Shown here one piece after another: positions 7,086 through 14,020 of a stretch of 16,158 nt of DNA. The translations under genes and the position numbers were made by a program. The number at the start of each line of letters is the position of its first letter. Position 1 is the first letter of the stretch. Source of the DNA: an uncultured Collinsella sp. (lineage in GTDB: Bacteria; Actinomycetota; Coriobacteriia; Coriobacteriales; Coriobacteriaceae); NCBI GenBank assembly GCA_900544995.1, contig UQXC01000047.1, positions 1 through 16,158 on the forward strand, read 5' to 3'. The notes beneath the pieces were generated by a model that saw only the letters and a list, made by a program, of their open reading frames with translations, was not told the origin of the DNA and made no database searches.

Positions 7086-7673
7086 CTACTCCTCGACGGA
7101 GTCGGCCTCGACGGCCTCAGCAGCGTCCGCATCCTCGGCCAGCACACCAGCCTCAGCTTGGGCAACCGCAACCTTAGCGGCAGCCTCGGCAGCCTGTGCC
7201 TCCTCGCGAGCGCGATCCTCGGCCAGCAGCTCCTGGTATAGGTTCTCGCCCGGCAGCTCCTCGCTGCGAGCGATCTTGCCCAGCACGCCGTTGACGAACG
7301 ACGCGGACTGGTCGGTGCCATAGGCCTTGGCAAGCTCGACAGCCTCGTTGATCACGATGGCGTCCGAGACCTCCTCGTCGGTGAGGAAACGCATCTCGTA
7401 AACGGCGATACGCAGCAGGTTGCGGTCGGCGCCGGGCATGCGCATAAGATCCCAGTTCTTGGCAACGGAGCGCAGAGCGCAGTCGATGCGATCGATATGC
7501 TCGTAGGCACCACGGCACAGCTCCAACGCATAGGGGTCGAGGGGGCCCTTCGAGATCAGGAAATCGCCCTCGAGGACGCGCTCGAGCGGGCTGTCCGTGG
7601 CCTCGGCCTGGAACAGCAGCTGCAGCGCCTGACTGCGGGCAAGCGTGCGCCCGCGATAAACCTTAAGGCTCAA
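7086..7673 (-). CDS. nusB: Transcription antitermination factor NusB
   Basis: A 195-aa RNA-binding protein that, with NusE (S10), promotes antitermination in rRNA operons. The NusB fold covers about 8-140, with ARSQALQLLFQ near the start, DRNLLRIAVYEM in the middle and YGTDQSASFVNGVLGKIA at 118-135. The start codon is TTG at 7673: AAGGAG lies six bases upstream, across the stop codon of the preceding gene, and no ATG fits nearby. Residues 145-195 are an Ala/Glu-rich acidic extension beyond the usual 130-150 aa of the family. Its efp-asp23-nusB neighbourhood is classic. Confidence 0.94.
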   Translation of the reverse strand: MSLKVYRGRTLARSQALQLLFQAEATDSPLERVLEGDFLISKGPLDPYALELCRGAYEHIDRIDCALRSVAKNWDLMRMPGADRNLLRIAVYEMRFLTDEEVSDAIVINEAVELAKAYGTDQSASFVNGVLGKIARSEELPGENLYQELLAEDRAREEAQAAEAAAKVAVAQAEAGVLAEDADAAEAVEADSVEE

Positions 7674-7676
7674 AGG

Positions 7677-8039
7677 TTACTCCTTGGGGAAAACGAGGCC
7701 GTCAATGCAAACGTCAACGCGCTCGACCTCGACGCCCACCTGAGCATCGATGGCGGCGACCACGGCGGCGCGAACGGCCTCGGCGAGTTTCTTGAACGGA
7801 TAGCCAAAGAACACCACGACACGCACGGTGAGTGCGAGCTTGTCGCCAACGACCTCGGCCTCGACCGCCGGCTCGGAAGCCGGGGCCTTGGACGAGAGCA
7901 TCATGGAGACAAGATTAGTGGCAAGGTCCTTGACGCCAACGGAGGCGATGCCCTCGACATCGGACACGGCGCGCGAGACGATGGCGGTCAGAACATCGGG
8001 CGAAATGCCGATGCCGTCAATCTTGATTTCCTGGGGCAT
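7677..8039 (-). CDS. Asp23/Gls24 family protein
   Basis: A 120-aa protein of the Asp23/Gls24 (alkaline shock protein 23) family. It shows the family pattern: an ISPDVLTAIVSRAVSDVEGIASV segment at about 12-34, then a beta-rich region LALTVRVVVFFGYPFKKLAEAVR, and a C-terminal VERVDVCIDGLVFP strand. Members are small cytoplasmic proteins, sometimes membrane-tethered, linked to envelope stress in Gram-positive bacteria; the exact role is unsettled. This copy has no membrane segment. AGGAGG about six bases upstream supports the ATG. A copy between efp and nusB is a conserved arrangement. Confidence 0.92.
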   Translation of the reverse strand: MPQEIKIDGIGISPDVLTAIVSRAVSDVEGIASVGVKDLATNLVSMMLSSKAPASEPAVEAEVVGDKLALTVRVVVFFGYPFKKLAEAVRAAVVAAIDAQVGVEVERVDVCIDGLVFPKE

Positions 8040-8063
8040 GAGTCCTCCTAGAAGAGTTGGTTG

Positions 8064-8627
8064 CTAAACGCGAGAGACGAACTTGCCGTCGCGGGTGTCA
8101 ACCTTGATGACCTCGCCCTCGTTGAGGTACATGGGGACCTGGATGACAGCGCCGGTGTCAATCGTGGCCGGTTTGGTGGAACCCTGGACGGTGTCGCCCT
8201 TAAAGCCCGGGTCGGTCTGGACGATGGTGGTCTCGATGAACATCGGCGGAGTCACGCCCATGAGCTCATCGTCGGCGAAGAGCAGCTGGCAGATGTCGTT
8301 CTCGCGCAGCCACTTGGAGTTCTCGCCCACCATGTCCTCGGGAACGGGAACCTGCTCATAGGTCTCGTTGTCCATGAAGATGTAGTCGGTGCCATCGTTG
8401 TAGAGATACTGGAACTCACGGGTGGTAAGCATGACGCTCTCGAACTTGGTGCCGGCGTTGCAGGTGTTCTCGACGACGCGGCCGCTCTTGATGTCGCGGG
8501 TCTTGTAGCGCACAAACGCGCCGCCCTTGCCCGGCTTGACATGCTGGAACTCAACGATGGTGTAGACCTTGTCCTTAATGCGGAGACCGAGGCCGTTCTT
8601 GAAGTCGGCGGTAGAAATGGTAGGCAT
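8064..8627 (-). CDS. efp: Elongation factor P
   Basis: A 187-aa tRNA-mimicking factor that relieves ribosome stalling at consecutive prolines. The KOW-like domain (1-64) contains the loop VKPGKGGAF with Lys34, the position that is modified in characterised EF-Ps; the modification used here cannot be told. Two OB-fold domains follow (about 65-127 and 130-187), with the family signature at the end (GAVIQVPMYLNEGEVIKVDTRDGKFVSRV, abbreviated: IQVP...GE.IKVDTR.G...SR). The start at 8627 is preceded by AAAGG at a good distance and matches the family N-terminus; an 11-codon upstream extension has no support. It is the first gene of its operon and has its own promoter. Confidence 0.97.
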   Translation of the reverse strand: MPTISTADFKNGLGLRIKDKVYTIVEFQHVKPGKGGAFVRYKTRDIKSGRVVENTCNAGTKFESVMLTTREFQYLYNDGTDYIFMDNETYEQVPVPEDMVGENSKWLRENDICQLLFADDELMGVTPPMFIETTIVQTDPGFKGDTVQGSTKPATIDTGAVIQVPMYLNEGEVIKVDTRDGKFVSRV

Positions 8628-8684
8628 AGTGACCTTTCTTGTTATGGGCAGAACGCACAAGCGTCCAAATTACATACGACCGAA

Positions 8685-8690
8685 ATTATA
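8685..8690 (-). promoter_or_regulatory. efp promoter -10 element
   Basis: A perfect TATAAT on the minus strand, about 58 nt upstream of the efp start codon. No good -35 sits at 16-18 nt (the best is CTGCAG at 8707-8712). Together with the terminator just upstream it argues that the efp-to-recN operon is transcribed separately from the peptidase gene. Confidence 0.6.
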
Positions 8691-8721
8691 CACTTGCAGA
8701 CGGCGCCTGCAGCGAGCGCAT

Positions 8722-8760
8722 AAAAAGAGAACGCGAGGCGCCCGAATTGCTCCGGACGCC
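8722..8760 (-). terminator. Rho-independent terminator of the peptidase gene
   Basis: On the minus strand GGCGTCCGGA (8751-8760) and TTCGGGCGCC (8737-8746) form a 10-bp stem with two G-U pairs and a GCAA tetraloop. TCTCTTTTT follows about 7 nt after the stem. It lies about 27 nt past the peptidase stop codon and upstream of the efp promoter. Confidence 0.7.
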
Positions 8761-8786
8761 CCGCCCCAAAAATCTATCGAATTAGG

Positions 8787-9917
8787 CTAGCAATCGATGA
8801 CGTGAAGGTCATGCGACGTCTTGGTGAAAGGCTCGTAGCCGTTCTCGGTGACCACGCCGTAGTCCTCCAGGCGCACGCCGCCCACACCGGGCAGATACAC
8901 GCCGGGCTCCATGGTGATAACCGAGCCGACCTCGATGGTGTTCTTGCTGCGGTTGAAGTTGGGCAGCTCGTGGATGTCGATGCCCACGCCGTGGCCCAGA
9001 CCATGGTTGTAGTAATCACCATAGCCGGCATCGCCGATGATCTTCTTGGAAAGCTTGAAAATGTCGTTGCCCTCGACACCCGGATGGATGGCGGCAACGC
9101 ACTCCTCGTGCGTACGGCGCACGAGCGCGTACAGGTCGAGCTGCTCCTGGGTAGGCTCGCCCATCACGACGGTGCGCGTCATGTCGGAACGATAATCGCA
9201 GTAGCCCGCGCCGTAATCCATGAGGACGAAGTCGCCCTTCTCGATCACGCGGTCGCTCGGCACGGCATGCGGGTTGGCGGTGTTGGGACCGCTCGCCACG
9301 ATGGAGCCGAAGGCAAGGCTGTCGGCGCCGTTGGCGAACATAAAGTTCTCGAGCTCGTTGCGAACCTGCTTCTCGGTCATACCGGGCTTAATAAAGCCGA
9401 GCATATGCTGGAAGGCGGCGTCGGTGATCGACTGCGCATGGCGCATGAGCTCAATCTCCTCGGCGTCCTTGATGGCGCGCATCTTGCGGATGTCGTCGTG
9501 CATCAGCGGCAGCATGCAGGCGACGGAACGGTCCTCCAGGCCGCGCTGAATACCCTGGTAGAAGTTGATCTGCATATCGTCCTCGACAGCGCAGACGCGG
9601 CATTTGTTGGCCGCAATCTTGCCGGCGACCCAGCCGGGGATGGTACCCTCGTCCATGTCGTAGACCCAGGGGCTGCCGGCGGGCGTGTTCTCCTCAAAGC
9701 TGTTGAGGTAGCGCGAGTCGGTGTGGAACAGGCACTGGTCGGCCGTAATAAACGCAGCGTGCGGGAACTCGAAGGTGTAGTCGAAGACGCCCTTCACGCC
9801 CGTAAGCCAACGAAGGTTGGCCTCGTCGCGCACCACGATGGCGTCGTAGCCACGCTCGGCCATCAGGGCACGGACACGCTCGATACGACCGGCAGGACCG
9901 GCAGCAAACTCAGACAT
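8787..9917 (-). CDS. pepP: Xaa-Pro peptidase, M24B family
   Basis: A 376-aa metallopeptidase that cleaves next to proline, releasing the N-terminal residue from Xaa-Pro peptides or dipeptides. The N-terminal creatinase-like domain covers about 10-145 and the pita-bread catalytic domain about 155-370. All five metal ligands are present in order: Asp234 (LMDYGAGY), Asp245 (SDMTRT), His309 (GLGHGVG), Glu337 (TMEPGVY) and Glu351 (VRLEDYG). AAAGGA upstream of the ATG supports the start. The gene lies immediately upstream of efp, as in many Gram-positive genomes, but has its own terminator. Aminopeptidase P versus prolidase (PepQ) cannot be settled by motif, so the symbol is tentative. Confidence 0.93.
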   Translation of the reverse strand: MSEFAAGPAGRIERVRALMAERGYDAIVVRDEANLRWLTGVKGVFDYTFEFPHAAFITADQCLFHTDSRYLNSFEENTPAGSPWVYDMDEGTIPGWVAGKIAANKCRVCAVEDDMQINFYQGIQRGLEDRSVACMLPLMHDDIRKMRAIKDAEEIELMRHAQSITDAAFQHMLGFIKPGMTEKQVRNELENFMFANGADSLAFGSIVASGPNTANPHAVPSDRVIEKGDFVLMDYGAGYCDYRSDMTRTVVMGEPTQEQLDLYALVRRTHEECVAAIHPGVEGNDIFKLSKKIIGDAGYGDYYNHGLGHGVGIDIHELPNFNRSKNTIEVGSVITMEPGVYLPGVGGVRLEDYGVVTENGYEPFTKTSHDLHVIDC

Positions 9918-9949
9918 GCAGATTCCTTTCTTGTTGTCTCTATATAGAC

Positions 9950-10012
9950 GGGACGGGTCTCAACCGAACGACGGAATCGCATGCGATCCGCAACCGATTG
10001 GAAACCCGCCCC
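9950..10012 (-). ncRNA. Long imperfect hairpin between aroB-like and peptidase genes
   Basis: The 63-nt segment folds end to end. On the minus strand the outer 12-bp stem pairs GGGGCGGGTTTC with GAGACCCGTCCC, a 7-bp stem pairs CAATCGG with TCGGTTG, then after an internal loop CGGA pairs with TCCG around the palindrome ATCGCATGCGAT. The imperfect pairs are G-U in the minus-strand RNA but A-C mismatches in the plus-strand RNA, so the minus transcript is the structured one. No U tract follows. It may be an aroB terminator or processing site, or a leader structure for the peptidase mRNA; it matches no riboswitch class I know. Confidence 0.4.
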
Positions 10013-10049
10013 TCAACATGATACGAAAGACGATGGATGTCAATAAATC

Positions 10050-11159
10050 TTAGAGAAGTTCTTTACGAGAAGCCAAGTAGGCGTGAGCATGGCGCTCAAG
10101 AACCTCGTCCTCGACGCTCGTTAGGCGAATGGCGCCGAGCGCCGCAGGCAGCGGCAGCATGCTGCGGTTCGAGCGGACAAACTGCTGTCTGCGGAACTCC
10201 TCGATATATGCGGCAGGCTCCAAGTCGAAGGCAAGCTCCTCGATGCCAAAGTCCTCCAGGCAGTCATCGAGATCAAACACATAGTCGATATCGAAGTCGC
10301 AGGCATCGTGTGCTAGGCGCGCCTCAAAGCGCATGCCCTCGGACAACAGCTGGTAGGCAGGGACCTGCGAAGCGGTATCGCCCAAGCAAGCGCGCAGGGT
10401 GCGCTCCCCCGTCTTGCCAAAATCGAGCGCATGGCGAGCGCTCGGGTTCGTGGCCGTCAGCACGTCCTTGCGGGCAGTCTGAGACCATTGAACGGCATTG
10501 ACGAGTGCGACCTCCTCGCCCGCGAGAATCTCGGGGACGGTCTCAGTAAACTGATTCCAGCGGGACTTGCTGCTCGAAAGCATGGTGCCAACAAGTACCG
10601 CATAGCCGAACTTGAGGTCCTCGGGTTCCGCCTCGCGAACAAGGTCGAGGTCACACACAACCAAGCCCGGTTCGGGACGGAACGCGATAGCGGGAAGCGC
10701 ATTGGCCAACGAGGCGACGAGCGGCTTCATGGTCGTCGCGACCGTGAGCATGGCGTCGAAGGTCGTCGGCAGCAGCGCGCACTCGGTTCGGCCACACCAC
10801 TGGTTGGCGCACCAGCCAACAACCGAACAGGTTGCGGCATCGCCAACAGCGACAACCAGATCGTCGCAGGTGATGCGGTTGGCAGACAGGGCGCCAAAGA
10901 TAGCATCGGCGTCGGCCAGCGTGGCACCAGCAGGCGAAACCTCGAGGACGAGCAGCGAAACGGCAAAACCGGCGTCGACCAGCGCATGCTCGACGACCTC
11001 ACCAAAACGCTCGGATGTGGCGTCGTTCCAAACCACCATCGCGCGCTTAGGCTTGCCCACGGCCGAGGCAAACATGCGCGGCAGCTCATCGAACGCGCCC
11101 AATCCGACGCGGACATCGACACTGCGGTTTTGGAAATTGATCAGTTGACGGCGAATCAT
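10050..11159 (-). CDS. aroB: 3-dehydroquinate synthase-like protein, active site apparently lost
   Basis: A 369-aa protein with the overall DHQ-synthase layout, placed right after aroK. Segments line up with the family: LVVAVGDAATCSVVGWCA with the NAD glycine loop, LLPTTFDAMLTVATTMKP with the PTTLLAQVDSSVGGKT block, PGLVVCDLDLV with PKLVLIDP, and ALDFGKTGERTL with LNLGHTFGHAIE. By this manual alignment the three metal ligands of AroB (Glu, His, His) become Val188, Lys249 and Ala268, and the GGGVVGD NAD motif is degraded; a lysine (Lys145) is kept. The start at 11159 forms an ATGA overlap with aroK; the frame reaches 11 codons further without support. It is either a pseudoenzyme, a protein with a changed function, or a very divergent AroB. 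The frame is intact, so it is not a simple pseudogene. Confidence 0.7.
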   Translation of the reverse strand: MIRRQLINFQNRSVDVRVGLGAFDELPRMFASAVGKPKRAMVVWNDATSERFGEVVEHALVDAGFAVSLLVLEVSPAGATLADADAIFGALSANRITCDDLVVAVGDAATCSVVGWCANQWCGRTECALLPTTFDAMLTVATTMKPLVASLANALPAIAFRPEPGLVVCDLDLVREAEPEDLKFGYAVLVGTMLSSSKSRWNQFTETVPEILAGEEVALVNAVQWSQTARKDVLTATNPSARHALDFGKTGERTLRACLGDTASQVPAYQLLSEGMRFEARLAHDACDFDIDYVFDLDDCLEDFGIEELAFDLEPAAYIEEFRRQQFVRSNRSMLPLPAALGAIRLTSVEDEVLERHAHAYLASRKELL

Positions 11160-11689
11160 AGCAGTCCACGCTCCAAAAGCATCTCGGCACAAAGGTAGGA
11201 AACGTCCTCGAAGGACTTGTTGCGAATATCAAGGGTAATATCGGCGGCCTGGCGATACAGCGGACGACGATGCTCAAACAGGCGCGCGGCATGCTCGGGC
11301 GAACGGAAATCGGGGCGCGTGTCGGACCGACGAATCTGGCGAATCGAATCCTCGAAGTCGCCCTCGAGGTACACGCACGTACCCATTTCGTGCATCAGCT
11401 CAATATTCACCGGCGTCTCGACGATACCGCCCCCGCACGAAACCAACAGGCCGCGCTCGCTTTGGAGCGAACGGAGCGCCGAGGTCTCGAGCTCGCGAAA
11501 ACGATCCTCGCCCTCGGTCTCAAAAATCTCGGTTACCGACTTGCCGCAACGGCGCACGACCAGGCGGTCGGTATCGATAAAACGCCGCTTGAACATAGTG
11601 CCGACGTTGCGCGCAAGCGTCGATTTGCCCGCGCCCAAAAAGCCGATAAAGAAGATATGGTCGCAGCCGTGTTTGATGTGCTGAGACAT
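11156..11689 (-). CDS. aroK: Shikimate kinase
   Basis: A 177-aa kinase that makes shikimate 3-phosphate from shikimate and ATP in the aromatic amino acid pathway. Everything needed is present: Walker A GFLGAGKST at 16-24, the shikimate-binding DTD at 39-41, FRELE with Arg65, the GGG at 86-88, the lid arginine in TRPDF (Arg125), and RRPLY (141-145). Its length is typical. It starts 8 nt after yqeG stops and overlaps the aroB-like gene by 4 nt (ATGA). The intact active site contrasts with the altered neighbour. Confidence 0.95.
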   Translation of the reverse strand: MSQHIKHGCDHIFFIGFLGAGKSTLARNVGTMFKRRFIDTDRLVVRRCGKSVTEIFETEGEDRFRELETSALRSLQSERGLLVSCGGGIVETPVNIELMHEMGTCVYLEGDFEDSIRQIRRSDTRPDFRSPEHAARLFEHRRPLYRQAADITLDIRNKSFEDVSYLCAEMLLERGLL

Positions 11690-11697
11690 GGCGAAAC

Positions 11698-12195
11698 CTA
11701 TTCCTCGCAGGGAAGGTCGCGCAGGGCCCGGCGCTCAAAGATACGGAAGATCTGCGTGTACCACAGGTCCTGGGTTGCCTGCGGCTTAACCAGGATAGTA
11801 TCGACGCCGGCAAAATTGCCGCTCCACACGTCCGTGTAGAGCTGATCACCGATCAGCACCGCCTCGTCGGCCGTGGCGCCGAGGCGCTTAAGACCCGCCT
11901 TGAGGGCAAACGGCGCCGGCTTCATGGCGTGGCTGATGGCCTCGAGTCCCAGCTCGCGTGCAGAGCTCATGACCTGGTCGCGATGCCAGTTGTTGGACAC
12001 CATGCACAGCTTAAAGCCTTTGGCGCGGGCGGCATCGAGCCAAGCGGAAACCGCGGCGGGAACCTGCTCGGTGTCGCGCGGCACCAGGGTGTTATCGCGA
12101 TCGAGCAGAATGGCGCGTTTGCCGTCGGCCCACAGGGCATCAAGGTCGATGCGATCGACCGAGGCAACGTATCGTTTGGGGCTAAAAATCCTCAT
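11698..12195 (-). CDS. yqeG: YqeG-family HAD phosphatase
   Basis: A 165-aa HAD subfamily IIIA phosphatase. Motif I is LDRDNTL with Asp32 as nucleophile and Asp34 as acid/base, motif II is VSNN (66-69), motif III is MKP with Lys92, and motif IV is GDQLYTDV with Asp117 and Asp122. The bacterial YqeG group is related to the mitochondrial phosphatidylglycerophosphate phosphatase Gep4, but its bacterial substrate is not settled. The start at 12195 is one base after the mltG stop codon; a longer frame upstream is the antisense-free shadow of mltG in another frame and has no HAD residues. The ribosome binding site is weak (GGA, 8 nt away), so coupling to mltG is likely. Confidence 0.9.
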   Translation of the reverse strand: MRIFSPKRYVASVDRIDLDALWADGKRAILLDRDNTLVPRDTEQVPAAVSAWLDAARAKGFKLCMVSNNWHRDQVMSSARELGLEAISHAMKPAPFALKAGLKRLGATADEAVLIGDQLYTDVWSGNFAGVDTILVKPQATQDLWYTQIFRIFERRALRDLPCEE

Positions 12196-12196
12196 G

Positions 12197-13582
12197 CTAA
12201 TTCCAAGACTGTTGATGCTCTTCGTAGGTTTGCGAGAAGTACTCCTCGTCCTGCGTAATGTAGAAATACAGGTCATCGGAGTCGGTCGGCTCAAGCGTGG
12301 CCTTGAGTGCCTCGAGCGACGGAGAGCAGATGGGCGTGGGCGGCAGGCCCTCATGCTTATAGGTGTTATACGGGCTATCGCTCTGCAGGTCGTCGGCGGT
12401 AACCTCGCCACCGGTGACATACATCATGGTCGCATCGCTGTTGAGATAGCGCAGACCGTCGAGCTTGCCGGCAAGGCGGTTGTAGAAGACCGAGGCCACG
12501 TGCGCACGTTGATCGGCGTTGAGGCCCTCGCGCTCAACGATAGAGGCCAAGTTGACGATGTCGTAGTCGGACATCTCCACACCATAGCGCTCCTTGATCT
12601 TGGCTTCGCAGCTCGCAAAGTCAAGCGACTTGTACTCGGTCTTAAACTGATCGAGCATAGCGCGAATCACGTCATCGGCCGTCGGCGAATCGCCCAACGA
12701 ATAAGTCTTGGGGAACAAGAAACCCTCAAGCGAGTCGTTGGCGGCGCCCTTAAGGAAGCTATAGTCGTCCACGTAGTTGGAGGCCTTAGCCTGGTTGAGG
12801 AAGTCTTCCTTAGAGATGCCATCGTAGGCCTGGGCCACACGGTCGGCGACTTGATCGACCGTCAGGCCCTCAGGGATAGTTAGCGCATTGGAGCCCGCGT
12901 TGGGACCTTCCATGAGCTGCTGAACAACCTTGGTCGCGTCCATGAGTGTGGTGAACAAATAGGTACCAGGCTTGAGCGACATATCGGCGTTGAGCTTTTT
13001 CACCGCCGCATAGTAATCTTTGGGATTCTCGACGATATGGTTCTCGGAGAGAATCGAGGCGATCGTATCGCCCGAAGCACCGTCGGGAATGGTTACCGTA
13101 ACCTGCTGACCAGCCGTGACCTTCGTATCCTCACCGGCAAAGAAGCCCTTGACGGCCGGCACGACAAAGAAAACGATCGCGACAAGCGCAAGCACCGCCA
13201 CCACAACGCCGATGATCATGGGAACCGGAGAGCTCTTCTTTTGAGCACCGCGACGAGTATGCGTGTTGTAGCTCGAGCGGGTCGCCGGAGCAACGCCATG
13301 CGAACCGCGGGCGTGATGCGAATGCGATTGGGGGGCCTGCGTTCGCTGGGTAGGTGCCTGCTGCTTAAAGCGGGTACCGCCTGCAGGCTGGGCCGTACGA
13401 GCAGTGGGCTGCTGACCCGTCCGTTGAACAGGTTGGGCCGAATGAGAGAAGGACTGCGCCGGGCGCGCGGCAGGCTGAGCTGCACGCTGCGTCGGCTGTG
13501 CCGGACGCTGGCCAGGCTGGGCAGGGCGCGACGCCGGCTGCCGTGTACGATTCTGCTGGCGCGGATCGGAAGCGCTAGACAT
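12197..13582 (-). CDS. mltG: Endolytic transglycosylase MltG
   Basis: A 461-aa membrane-anchored lytic transglycosylase (YceG-like) that cuts nascent glycan and sets chain length. Residues 1-118 are a disordered cytoplasmic tail rich in Gln, Pro, Ala and Arg with repeated AQP units. One membrane helix runs from about 120 to 148. The extracellular part has a LysM-like region and the catalytic domain, with LEGFLFPKTY (285-294), ASIVEREG with catalytic Glu350, VFYNRL (365-370), and the SPYNTY...GLPPTPI block (about 403-418). AGGAGG upstream supports the ATG at 13582; the 19 extra codons upstream are unsupported. It overlaps ruvX by 8 nt. Confidence 0.95.
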   Translation of the reverse strand: MSSASDPRQQNRTRQPASRPAQPGQRPAQPTQRAAQPAARPAQSFSHSAQPVQRTGQQPTARTAQPAGGTRFKQQAPTQRTQAPQSHSHHARGSHGVAPATRSSYNTHTRRGAQKKSSPVPMIIGVVVAVLALVAIVFFVVPAVKGFFAGEDTKVTAGQQVTVTIPDGASGDTIASILSENHIVENPKDYYAAVKKLNADMSLKPGTYLFTTLMDATKVVQQLMEGPNAGSNALTIPEGLTVDQVADRVAQAYDGISKEDFLNQAKASNYVDDYSFLKGAANDSLEGFLFPKTYSLGDSPTADDVIRAMLDQFKTEYKSLDFASCEAKIKERYGVEMSDYDIVNLASIVEREGLNADQRAHVASVFYNRLAGKLDGLRYLNSDATMMYVTGGEVTADDLQSDSPYNTYKHEGLPPTPICSPSLEALKATLEPTDSDDLYFYITQDEEYFSQTYEEHQQSWN

Positions 13583-14003
13583 GCGAAACCTCCTCGTTTT
13601 TACGATCGAGCCACGTCTGCAAAAACAGGCTGGCGGCAATCATGTCGATCTTGCCCCTCATCTGCTTTTCGTTGAGGCCCTGCTCGCGCAGGATACGCTT
13701 GGCCTCTTGCGAAGACAGACGTTCGTCCTCAAACTCCAGCGGAAGATCGAGCTCGTCGGCAATCTTTTGCGCCACGGCGGCAACGCGCTCGGCCTGGGGG
13801 CCGGGCTCACCGGCCATGGTCAGGGGGCGTCCGCTTACCAGGATGTCGGGCTCATAGTCCTCAACCAGGTAGCGGAACGTCTTGGCCATACCGGTGACCT
13901 CGGCAGCCGGAAGCACCTTGACAGGCATCGCCATCTTGCCATCACGGATCGAGACGGCGATGCCAATCCTGGTCTCCCCTATGTCCAGCGCGAGCGCAAC
14001 CAC
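13575..14003 (-). CDS. ruvX: RuvX/YqgF Holliday-junction resolvase-like protein
   Basis: A 142-aa RNase H-fold nuclease of the YqgF/RuvX family. Proposed roles are Holliday-junction resolution and pre-16S rRNA 5'-end processing. The motifs are ALDIGETRIGIAVS with Asp7, VSGRPLTMAGEPGPQ (56-70), FEDERLSS with Glu94, and KIDMIAASLFLQTWLD with Asp120. The start is GTG at 14003, chosen because the frame begins right at the conserved first strand and no ATG lies nearby. The ribosome binding site is weak. It lies 17 nt after alaS, its usual neighbour. Confidence 0.94.
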   Translation of the reverse strand: MVALALDIGETRIGIAVSIRDGKMAMPVKVLPAAEVTGMAKTFRYLVEDYEPDILVSGRPLTMAGEPGPQAERVAAVAQKIADELDLPLEFEDERLSSQEAKRILREQGLNEKQMRGKIDMIAASLFLQTWLDRKNEEVSHV

Positions 14004-14020
14004 AGCGACTTCTTAGATTC

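Noticed and set aside
8802..9947. A 381-codon open frame on the plus strand
   Set aside because: It is the antisense shadow of the Xaa-Pro peptidase gene, which has all five metal ligands, a good ribosome binding site and a terminator.
10018..10043. TTGACA and TATCAT on the minus strand after the aroB-like stop codon, as a peptidase promoter
   Set aside because: The spacing is only 14 nt, too short for a standard sigma-70-type promoter; the peptidase promoter remains unidentified.
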